Part shown: positions 1 to 5,966 of the stretch, piece by piece
Layout of the letters: each line of letters begins with the position of its first letter
Numbering within the stretch: the stretch's first letter is position 1
Source: an uncultured Prevotella sp.
GTDB taxonomy: Bacteria; Bacteroidota; Bacteroidia; Bacteroidales; Bacteroidaceae
Direction: 5' to 3'
DNA: 7,255 bases
Assembly: GCA_934190685.1 (NCBI GenBank)
Contig: CAKPTK010000109.1
Span: 1-7,255, forward strand
Notes under the pieces: generated by a model
What the model was told of the DNA's origin: nothing
Database searches by the model: none
Seen by the model: only the letters and a program-made list of their open reading frames with translations
Position numbers and translations under genes: made by a program

Positions 1-1338
1 GCCAATGAAGTTGTTGTCGAGGTCTTCAAGCACATAGAACTTGCCCTGAAGGTCCACCATCGGTCGTGTTTCGCCTTTCTTGTTAATCAAATAAAGTGCA
101 GGGATGTTGGCATCCTTTGCCACCTTGGCATCATCCGCACCGAAAGTCGGAGCGATATGGACGATACCTGTACCATCATCAATGGTCACATAATCACCCA
201 AAATGACACGGAAAGCCTCGCTCTCCATCTCCACGAACTTGTCACGTCCGTCTTCACTGGCGAATACTTTCTCAGGATGCGTCAAGGCATAGTCATTGAC
301 AAATTTTGGGGCGAAATCTCCAATTTTCTCACAAGGTTTCACCCAAGGCATAAGTTGCTGATAGTGAAAACCTTCAAGTTCCGTTCCCTTCATGTGGTCA
401 ATCACGCGCCATGGGCATTGCTTCTTCTCCTTATTAAAAGGAAGAAGTTCGCCGTCCTTGCACTCCTGGTCAGCCTTCAAATAAGAGGTAATCAGTGCTT
501 CCGCCATGATCAGAGTCATCGGCTCGCCTGTATAAAGGTTGTAGGTTTCAATGGCCACATAGTCAATCTTCGGACCTACACAGAGAGCCACATTGGATGG
601 CAAAGTCCAAGGTGTGGTTGTCCATGCAATAAAATAAGGCTTTCCCCATTGCGTCCATGCAGCCTTGGGGTCTTTGATTTGGAATTGCACCGTGGCTGTC
701 AAATCCTTCACATCACGATAGCAACCCGGTTGATTCAACTCATGAGAACTGAGACCAGTTCCTGCACCTGGAGAATAAGGCTGAATCGTATAGCCTTTGT
801 AAAGCAAACCTTTGTTGTAGAGTTGCTTCAAAAGCCACCAAAGAGACTCTATATACTTGTTGTCGTAGGTGATGTATGGGTGGTCGAGGTCCACAAAGTA
901 GCCCATCTTCTCCGTCAGTTCACGCCATTCAGCCGTAAACTTCATCACATTCTCACGACACTTGCGGTTGTAGTCCTCTGTTGAGATATACTTGTCTGAA
1001 GCCTTGTTGTCAATATCCTTCTTGGTAATGCCCAATTCCTTCTCCACGCCCAATTCAACAGGCAGTCCATGAGTGTCCCATCCAGCCTTGCGGTGAACTT
1101 GAAATCCCTTCATGGTCTTGTATCTGTTGAATGTATCCTTGATACTTCTTGCAAGCACATGGTGAATACCTGGATGTCCATTAGCGGATGGAGGTCCCTC
1201 GAAGAAGATAAACTGCGGGCAACCTTCACGCTCGTCAATAGACTTATGGAAGACATCGTTTTTCTCCCAATCTGCTAATACATCGTTGTTGATTTGGGTC
1301 AAATCAAGACCTTTGTGTTCGGCAAATTTCTTAGCCAT
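1..1338 (-). CDS. ileS: Isoleucyl-tRNA synthetase, N-terminal 446 residues (3' end outside window)
   Basis: This cytoplasmic class I enzyme charges tRNA-Ile with isoleucine. I read it by translating the minus strand from the ATG at 1338; the frame stays open to the window edge, giving 446 codons of a protein that normally exceeds 1,000 residues. The catalytic entry segment is GPPSANG at 48-54, followed by GIHH at 57-60 where most class I synthetases have HxGH. GWDTHGLPVE at 86-95 is typical of IleRS. The CP1 editing domain is represented by TTPWT at 241-245 and GTGIVHIAP at 389-397, followed by the D402-D403 pair that lies in the editing pocket. The KMSKS loop and anticodon-binding domain are beyond the window. 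The start is supported by the family N-terminus and a promoter about 40 nt upstream; there is no Shine-Dalgarno sequence. The swapped signature suggests the IleRS2 type. The enzyme call is near certain. Confidence 0.97.
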   Translation of the reverse strand, partial: MAKKFAEHKGLDLTQINNDVLADWEKNDVFHKSIDEREGCPQFIFFEGPPSANGHPGIHHVLARSIKDTFNRYKTMKGFQVHRKAGWDTHGLPVELGVEKELGITKKDIDNKASDKYISTEDYNRKCRENVMKFTAEWRELTEKMGYFVDLDHPYITYDNKYIESLWWLLKQLYNKGLLYKGYTIQPYSPGAGTGLSSHELNQPGCYRDVKDLTATVQFQIKDPKAAWTQWGKPYFIAWTTTPWTLPSNVALCVGPKIDYVAIETYNLYTGEPMTLIMAEALITSYLKADQECKDGELLPFNKEKKQCPWRVIDHMKGTELEGFHYQQLMPWVKPCEKIGDFAPKFVNDYALTHPEKVFASEDGRDKFVEMESEAFRVILGDYVTIDDGTGIVHIAPTFGADDAKVAKDANIPALYLINKKGETRPMVDLQGKFYVLEDLDNNFIG

Positions 1339-1378
1339 AAAGATAGAATGTTTTAATACGTATTATTTTTATAGGGCG

Positions 1379-1410
1379 CAAAGTTACGAAAAAAAGCTCA
1401 GCTTACCAAG
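1379..1410 (-). promoter_or_regulatory. Probable ileS promoter, Bacteroidota type
   Basis: On the minus strand a -7 element TAACTTTG (1379-1386) matches TAnnTTTG exactly. A -33-like CTTG (1407-1410) lies 20 nt upstream and differs from TTTG by one base. Transcription would start near 1372, leaving a leader of roughly 35 nt. That is too short for a T-box or other large regulatory leader. Confidence 0.65.
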
Positions 1411-1800
1411 AAAGATATAGAAAAAGTACAATAACCATAGACGGCATAAATCCAAACATGACGCAACATTTTTCACAATCCCTCCAAGTTGTTTTGTCAA
1501 GCCTCGCATCATTAGGTCGAAGACTGATTGTTCCCCTATTTATATCTTCGAAACGTTTACCAATAAGTTCTTGACAGATATCAAAATCAAGAAAAAATTC
1601 GCACCTAAAGAGAGTGAATAGGCTTGAAGTTATCACTGTCACGCCAACAGACACATCCGCACACCTTCTCGACGCCCCCTCCTACAAACCGCCTGCACAC
1701 TTCCATAACGGACGGAACAGGAATAACGATACAAGGTGCATAAATGATACAAGGCGACATAATTTTCCAAGAACAGCAAGAACGAATCATAGGGAATAAA
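1411..1800. other. Gene-free stretch with a short imperfect tandem repeat
   Basis: I find no recognisable gene here. Short open frames exist on both strands (minus 1403-1654 and 1605-1859, plus 1614-1799). None has a familiar motif, a good ribosome binding site or a Bacteroidota promoter. The one visible pattern is an 18-nt imperfect tandem repeat at 1728-1763, with GATACAAGG at 1728-1736 and again at 1746-1754. The stretch lies between the rubrerythrin terminator and the ileS promoter. It could be spacer, a decayed gene or an unrecognised small RNA. Confidence 0.5.
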
Positions 1801-1851
1801 AACAAAAGGTCCAAAGCCAGCACATCGGAAAATATACTAACTTCAGACCTT
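1795..1851 (-). terminator. Probable intrinsic terminator of the perR-rubrerythrin unit
   Basis: Starting 44 nt after the rubrerythrin stop, the minus strand has arms AAGGTCTGAAG (1841-1851) and CTTTGGACCTT (1806-1816). They pair over 11 positions, including two G-U pairs, around a 24-nt loop. The T-rich tail TTGTTTTTATT follows directly. The long loop makes it weaker than a textbook terminator, but the complete arms and tail support the call. Confidence 0.6.
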
Positions 1852-1894
1852 GTCTTCAAGGGTTTAGAGATTCAGGAAAAACCTCCTTTAGCTC

Positions 1895-2452
1895 TTACTT
1901 GAAATATCTCTTATAGAGACCCATGAAACCTGCGCAGTGACGAGCCTCGTCCTTAGCCATTTCATGTACCGTATCGTGGGTTGCGTCCATATTGGCAGCC
2001 TTTGCGTTCTTGGCAATACGGAACTTGTCCTCACACGCACCCTTTTCAGCGGCAATACGCGCCTCAAGATTACTCTTGGTATCGCCAAGGACATCACCCA
2101 AAAGCTCTGCGAATTTGCTTGCGTGCTCAGCCTCTTCAAAAGCATAACGCTTGAAAGCCTCAGCCACCTCCGGATAACCTTCACGATCTGCCTGACGGCT
2201 CATGGCAAGATACATGCCAACCTCGCCACATTCACCTTGGAAGTGAGCGTTGAGGTCCTTAATCATCTCCTCGTTGGCACCTTCTTTCTTGGCAATTCCG
2301 AGAATATGAGCAGTAGCGAAAGTAGCGTCAGTGTCAACATCGTCTACTTCCTTGAACTTGCTGGCAGGAGCTTTACAAATTGGACACTTCTCAGGAGCTT
2401 CTGTTCCTTCATAGATGTAACCGCAAACTGTGCAAATAAATTTCTTCTTCAT
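1895..2452 (-). CDS. Reverse-type rubrerythrin (N-terminal rubredoxin, C-terminal diiron domain)
   Basis: This 185-residue protein is a rubrerythrin with reversed domain order, a family that acts as an NAD(P)H-linked peroxidase in the cytoplasm of anaerobes and reduces hydrogen peroxide to water. The rubredoxin domain comes first, with C7-x2-C10-GY and C23-P-x-C26 as Fe(Cys)4 ligands within residues 1-35. The ferritin-like four-helix domain follows, with candidate diiron ligands E74, E107-x2-H110, E136 and E169-x2-H172. The 33-residue spacings 74-107 and 136-169 match those of classical rubrerythrin. The ATG at 2452 directly begins the rubredoxin fold; an A-rich stretch rather than a Shine-Dalgarno lies upstream. 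The gene follows perR by 16 nt, so it is probably cotranscribed and peroxide-inducible. In Clostridium, PerR is known to repress reverse rubrerythrins. Family assignment is firm; the electron donor is not visible in this window. Confidence 0.93.
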   Translation of the reverse strand: MKKKFICTVCGYIYEGTEAPEKCPICKAPASKFKEVDDVDTDATFATAHILGIAKKEGANEEMIKDLNAHFQGECGEVGMYLAMSRQADREGYPEVAEAFKRYAFEEAEHASKFAELLGDVLGDTKSNLEARIAAEKGACEDKFRIAKNAKAANMDATHDTVHEMAKDEARHCAGFMGLYKRYFK

Positions 2453-2468
2453 AATGTTTTTGTGTGTG

Positions 2469-2903
2469 TTAATTAATACTATTTTCTTGTTTAAGGCACT
2501 GCGAACAGATACCCTTGTAATAAAGTTGCGCTTCTGTAATGATGTTTCCTCCTATCAACCTGTTTTTTTCAACCACGGGCACAGGCTCTTCAAACAAGTC
2601 AATAATCCGCCCACAACGTTTGCAATAGAAGTGAACGTGAGGCGCGGTGTTGCCATCATAGCAGACCTTATGGTCATCAATGGTGATCATCTGCGCCACA
2701 TCATGCTCGGAAAAGAGACGAAGTGTATTGTATACAGTCGTCAGACTCAAACTCGGAATTTGCGGGCAAAGTCCTTTGTACACATCTTCAACCGTCGGAT
2801 GGGTATGATGCGTCATAATGTATTCGCATATTGCCAATCGCGGCTTGGATGGCTGAACCCCGTGAGACCGCAATATTTCTTCTGCGTTGATTCTATTCTT
2901 CAT
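2469..2903 (-). CDS. perR: Peroxide-responsive Fur-family repressor PerR
   Basis: This 144-residue protein is a Fur-family metalloregulator with a winged-helix domain (about 1-82) and a dimerisation domain (about 83-144). The recognition helix region is [10 protein letters not shown] at 52-61. The sensing-site ligands fall at H35, D83, H89, H91 and D102, each exactly two residues before H37, D85, H91, H93 and D104 of Bacillus subtilis PerR. Asp at the last position is typical of PerR, where Fur has Glu. Structural zinc cysteines are C94-x2-C97 and C133-x2-C136. PerR is inactivated when bound Fe(II) and peroxide oxidise the sensing histidines. The ATG at 2903 lies shortly after a strong promoter, giving a leader of only about 15 nt. 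Rubrerythrin follows 16 nt downstream, which fits a repressor cotranscribed with its target. I judge the PerR call stronger than Fur or Zur. Confidence 0.9.
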   Translation of the reverse strand: MKNRINAEEILRSHGVQPSKPRLAICEYIMTHHTHPTVEDVYKGLCPQIPSLSLTTVYNTLRLFSEHDVAQMITIDDHKVCYDGNTAPHVHFYCKRCGRIIDLFEEPVPVVEKNRLIGGNIITEAQLYYKGICSQCLKQENSIN

Positions 2904-2922
2904 GCTCTTTTGTTTTCTTCTG

Positions 2923-2954
2923 CAAAGATAATAATAGTATTTATAATCACCAAA
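2923..2954 (-). promoter_or_regulatory. perR-rubrerythrin promoter, Bacteroidota type
   Basis: On the minus strand the -33 element TTTG (2951-2954) and the -7 element TATCTTTG (2923-2930) are separated by 20 nt. Both match the Bacteroidota consensus TTTG / TAnnTTTG exactly. Transcription is expected to start near 2917, just ahead of the perR ATG at 2903. Confidence 0.8.
2932..2946 (-). promoter_or_regulatory. Candidate PerR box in the promoter spacer
   Basis: The minus-strand sequence TTATAAATACTATTA matches the Bacillus PerR box TTATAATnATTATAA at 11 of 14 specified positions by hand count. It sits entirely between the -33 and -7 elements, where a bound repressor would block RNA polymerase. 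This suggests perR autoregulation with control of rubrerythrin. AT-rich sequence gives partial matches by chance, so it remains a candidate. Confidence 0.45.
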
Positions 2955-2962
2955 TATTTTTG

Positions 2963-2981
2963 TAATTATTTCAAATAATTA
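2963..2981. promoter_or_regulatory. Perfect 19-bp AT palindrome upstream of perR
   Basis: TAATTATTT (2963-2971) and AAATAATTA (2973-2981) are perfect inverted arms around one central base. The 9-1-9 geometry is that of a classical Fur box. It lies just upstream of the perR -33 element and overlaps the stop codon of the HU-LysM gene. It may be a second operator site; as a hairpin it would be weak and lacks a following T-run, so a terminator role is less likely. Confidence 0.4.
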
Positions 2982-4364
2982 TTTCTTCAGTCTTTTTTTT
3001 AATTGAAGTTTCGGTATCTTCAACGTCTCTCCTGCCGACACACTACGTTTGCCATTCAAGGCCTCGACATAGCATTCCATCCCCGTACCCAAATATCTAT
3101 CGGAAAGAGACTTCAATGTTTCGCCTTGTTTCACCATAACTATTTGATCTACACCGACTATCGCATATGCCCCTGTGCGAACTCTAACGTCCATCTGATC
3201 GTATTTAGAAGCAACAGACGACTCTGTTTTCACAGCGTTTCGTTCCTTATCATTCTTCTTTTCAGATACTTCTGATGGCTTATTATTTGTTTCCGGCTGC
3301 TTATTTTTCACATCGGTTTCAGCTGTTGTAGAAACTCCAACATTCTCAACAGGCATGGTTGTATCCTGTTGTGTCTTCTTCGCTACTTCTTTAACGTGTT
3401 TGCGATTAACCTTCGGAACTCCAACCTTTACGGGTGTCTGCTTCTCCACAACTTCGGACGGCAAAGAACGGATGCCTAAATAATAGCCCACAAAACCGGC
3501 AAAGACTGCCAACAAGAGGACTACAACACCTATTATTATAGGTTTCCATACACTGGAAGATTTGCCAATCTCTTCCTCATCCTCCTTTTTCGCTACCTTT
3601 TCCACTCTGTCGGCTGGTTGTTCCCGTTTTTCTTCCGGCGGTTTTACAGAAGAATGTTGAGGTTGAAGAACCGTTTGCACGGCAGCGGAATTTGGCGTGC
3701 CCACCGTATCCTCAGCATTCTCTGACGCACCTGCCGTCAGTTTTGCATCGGCAGCAACAACCGTCTCGGCTTGCAAGATATCCATTTCTTCAGCGGATAT
3801 TGGCTCCATACCTTCAGAAACTTCCTTCTCATCCTCTTTAGTCGCGCGTTCGGTCTCAGCGTCATCAGTTGTAAGAACCGGACCATCCCCAACAGCAGAT
3901 ACAGGTTTCTCAGAACACTCTCCGCGTGGGGCTATTGGTTGGGACGCTTCAGCCTTTGAAGGAGGGTCCTGCGTTTCTCCGCTTTCATCAGACGGTTCAT
4001 CCGACATAAATCCGGACGCATTGTCAATCTGGGAGAAATCAACACCGTCATTCAGCACGACCGTTTCAAACTGGCTAAAAGGTTTGTTCACCATCTCACG
4101 GAGAACAATTTCCGGAGTGAAACTGATTTTTCCGTGTCCACTGATAACAACTCTCTCTCCTGTATTGACATTGATACTTTCCCTGTCCTTAACATTGGTC
4201 ACCTTGAACGTACCCAGCCCCTTGACTTTCACCAGCCGTTCCGTGTCAAGACCATAGTTGACCACATCAAACATACTGCTGACGAAGACCTCTGCCTGCG
4301 CCTTGGTCAGTCCACGTTTCTGAGACAGGACTGCAGCCAAGTCTTGCATACCCAATTTAGACAT
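2979..4364 (-). CDS. HU-like domain protein with one membrane segment and a C-terminal LysM domain
   Basis: This 461-residue protein joins an HU/IHF-like DNA-binding domain (about 1-94, GLGTF at 49-53, FTP at 82-84) to a long acidic, Ser/Pro/Glu-rich linker (about 115-272). One hydrophobic segment follows (about 275-297, IIIGVVVLLLAVFAGFVGYY core), then a Lys/Thr-rich linker (298-395) and a LysM domain (about 405-453, with VKQGETLKSL and AGETLKIPKL). LysM binds N-acetylglucosamine-containing glycans such as peptidoglycan. The inferred topology is HU in the cytoplasm and LysM in the periplasm, so the protein could tether nucleoid to cell wall. The arm motif NVNTG (65-69) lacks the usual intercalating proline. 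The ATG at 4364 is chosen because AAGGAGG lies 8 nt upstream and the HU fold begins immediately. The gene overlaps the preceding HU gene by 8 nt. Domains are clear; the cellular function is not established here. Confidence 0.88.
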   Translation of the reverse strand: MSKLGMQDLAAVLSQKRGLTKAQAEVFVSSMFDVVNYGLDTERLVKVKGLGTFKVTNVKDRESINVNTGERVVISGHGKISFTPEIVLREMVNKPFSQFETVVLNDGVDFSQIDNASGFMSDEPSDESGETQDPPSKAEASQPIAPRGECSEKPVSAVGDGPVLTTDDAETERATKEDEKEVSEGMEPISAEEMDILQAETVVAADAKLTAGASENAEDTVGTPNSAAVQTVLQPQHSSVKPPEEKREQPADRVEKVAKKEDEEEIGKSSSVWKPIIIGVVVLLLAVFAGFVGYYLGIRSLPSEVVEKQTPVKVGVPKVNRKHVKEVAKKTQQDTTMPVENVGVSTTAETDVKNKQPETNNKPSEVSEKKNDKERNAVKTESSVASKYDQMDVRVRTGAYAIVGVDQIVMVKQGETLKSLSDRYLGTGMECYVEALNGKRSVSAGETLKIPKLQLKKRLKK

Positions 4365-4650
4365 CAGCGTTTCCTCCTTTCTTGATGCGCTCCTTCACAG
4401 AAGCCACAGGCTTGAAATTCAATACCAACTTGGGAGGGACGAGCATACGCTGGCCTGTAGAAGGATTGACAACAATGCGTTCCAAACGCTTCTTCACCTC
4501 AAAAGCGCCGAAACCGGATATGCCCAGAGAATTGCCTTCTTGCAGTTCGTCGCTCATGGCGTCCACTATGGTGTTGACAAGTTTCTGAGTATCCTCACAA
4601 GTATATCCGGCACGCCGTGCCAATTCTGCTATAAATTCCTTATTGTTCAT
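4357..4650 (-). CDS. HU-family DNA-binding protein
   Basis: This 97-residue protein has the length of a bacterial HU/IHF subunit, a dimeric nucleoid protein that bends DNA without strong sequence preference. The N-terminal helical region is about 1-40, GFGAFEVKKR occupies 46-55, and the DNA-binding arm carries NPSTG at 62-66. P63 is at the position of the proline that inserts between base pairs in canonical HU. The C-terminal FKP (79-81) and following helix complete the fold. It starts at the ATG at 4650, 14 nt after rimO, with only a weak GGTAA upstream. Its last codons encode KKGG and also form the ribosome binding site of the next gene, an HU-like membrane protein with which it could form heterodimers. 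I cannot tell HU from an IHF-like paralogue on this sequence alone. Confidence 0.92.
   Translation of the reverse strand: MNNKEFIAELARRAGYTCEDTQKLVNTIVDAMSDELQEGNSLGISGFGAFEVKKRLERIVVNPSTGQRMLVPPKLVLNFKPVASVKERIKKGGNADV
4373..4380 (-). promoter_or_regulatory. Shine-Dalgarno of the HU-LysM gene, inside the HU coding sequence
   Basis: The minus strand reads AAAGGAGG here, 8 nt before the ATG at 4364. It is the only strong Shine-Dalgarno placed before a start in this window, and it decides that start. It lies inside codons for the C-terminal KKGG of the HU protein, so ribosomes finishing HU pass over it, which favours translational coupling. Confidence 0.75.
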
Positions 4651-4664
4651 GCTTTACCAATGGA

Positions 4665-5966
4665 TTACTTGACAATTTCTCCATAAAGGTCGAACTCTTC
4701 GCCGGACGTGATTTTTACTTGATAGAATCTGCCCACACGAAGGGGCCGGTCGCCGACAGGAATGAGAACTTCAGGGTCTACCTCAGGACTGCAATATTCA
4801 GTGCGCCCGATGTAATAGTCACCCTCCTTGCGGTCGATGACCACCATAAGCGTCTGGCCGACCTTCCGTGCCTCCACTTCCGCACTGATTTCCTGTTGAA
4901 TGGCCATCAGTTCGTCCAACCTTCGGTCTTTCAACTCTTCCGGTACATCGTCCTCGTAATGCTCCGCACTATAAGTACCCTCTTCTTCAGAATACTTAAA
5001 GGCGCCCATTCTCTCGAACTTTGCCCAACGGACAAACTCCTTGAGTTCCTCAAAATCCTGTTCTGTTTCTCCAGGGAAGCCGACCATCAAGGTGGTACGG
5101 ATATGAATACCAGGAACCCTTGAGCGCATTTCCTCAATCAGTTGCATCGTCTCACGCTTGGTTGTGTTGCGGTGCATGCGACCGAGCATATGGTCGGAAA
5201 TGTGCTGCAGGGCAATATCAAGATAATTGCAGACATTCGGCTTCTCGCGCATCACGTCGAGTAATTCCATTGGAAACTGGTTGGGATAAGCATAATGCAA
5301 GCGTATCCATCTCACGCCCTTGATGTCCGCCATCTTGCTGATAAGTTCGGCGATATGGCGATGGCCGTCCAAATCGACTCCGTAATAAGTCAACTCTTGC
5401 GCGATGACCTGGAATTCCTTCACGCCATCAGCGACCAGTTCGCGCACCTCTTCCAAAATTTCATCCATGGGTCGGCTGTGGTGCTTGCCCGTGATGATGG
5501 GAATGGCGCAATAGGCGCAATGACGGTCACATCCCTCACTGATTTTGATGTAGGCATAATGATGAGGAGTGGTAAGGTGACGCTTGCCGTCGCACACAGG
5601 ATTGTCAACCTTTCCCAAATCAGTAATGAGTTGTTTATAGTCAAACTTGCCATAATACTTGTCAACTTGGGGAATTTCCTCTTCAAGTTCTTTGCGATAG
5701 CGTTGCGACAGACACCCCATCACAAAAAGTTTCTTCAAGCGACCTTCTTCCTTGGCCTGCACAAACTCCAATATCGTGTCGATGCTCTCCTGCTTGGCGT
5801 CTTCGATGAAACCGCAGGTATTGATAACGGCTATCTCGCCCTCGGGACGACGGCTGTCGTGCACGCAATGATAGCCGATAGCCTCAAACTTACGCATCAA
5901 GAGTTCACTGTCGACGAGGTTCTTAGAACATCCCATCGTCACAAAATCTATTTGGTTTTTCTTCAC
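4665..5966 (-). CDS. rimO: Ribosomal protein S12 methylthiotransferase RimO
   Basis: RimO is a radical-SAM enzyme that adds a methylthio group to the conserved aspartate of ribosomal protein S12. The 433 residues contain an N-terminal UPF0004 domain with GCSKNLVDSE at 12-21 (diagnostic of RimO over MiaB) and cluster cysteines C13, C51 and C85. The radical-SAM core has C146-x3-C150-x2-C153 ligating the second 4Fe-4S cluster, and a C-terminal TRAM domain (about 367-433) binds the S12 substrate. The length is normal. The start codon is GTG at 5966, which overlaps the ftsY TGA stop as GTGA, implying translational coupling without a Shine-Dalgarno. The HU gene follows after 14 nt. The position after ftsY is, to my knowledge, recurrent in Bacteroidota. 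Confidence 0.96.
   Translation of the reverse strand: MKKNQIDFVTMGCSKNLVDSELLMRKFEAIGYHCVHDSRRPEGEIAVINTCGFIEDAKQESIDTILEFVQAKEEGRLKKLFVMGCLSQRYRKELEEEIPQVDKYYGKFDYKQLITDLGKVDNPVCDGKRHLTTPHHYAYIKISEGCDRHCAYCAIPIITGKHHSRPMDEILEEVRELVADGVKEFQVIAQELTYYGVDLDGHRHIAELISKMADIKGVRWIRLHYAYPNQFPMELLDVMREKPNVCNYLDIALQHISDHMLGRMHRNTTKRETMQLIEEMRSRVPGIHIRTTLMVGFPGETEQDFEELKEFVRWAKFERMGAFKYSEEEGTYSAEHYEDDVPEELKDRRLDELMAIQQEISAEVEARKVGQTLMVVIDRKEGDYYIGRTEYCSPEVDPEVLIPVGDRPLRVGRFYQVKITSGEEFDLYGEIVK

Noticed and set aside
157..984. Plus-strand open frame of 275 codons
   Set aside because: It lies wholly antisense to ileS, whose minus-strand translation shows clear family motifs throughout; the plus-strand product has no recognisable domain.
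1339..1378. T-box or other amino-acid-sensing leader for ileS
   Set aside because: The predicted leader is only about 35 nt and contains no T-box sequence.
1403..1859. Overlapping minus-strand open frames of 83 and 84 codons as possible small genes
   Set aside because: Neither has a familiar motif, a ribosome binding site or a TAnnTTTG promoter, and one runs through the rubrerythrin terminator and the other into the ileS promoter.
1883..1890. Strong Shine-Dalgarno-like AAAGGAGG just after the rubrerythrin stop
   Set aside because: No start codon follows at a usable distance on the minus strand before in-frame stops, so it does not mark a gene that I can support.
3697..4257. Plus-strand open frame of 186 codons, Ser/Thr-rich
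   Set aside because: It mirrors the low-complexity acidic linker and HU domain of the HU-LysM gene on the other strand; the composition is an artefact of that linker.
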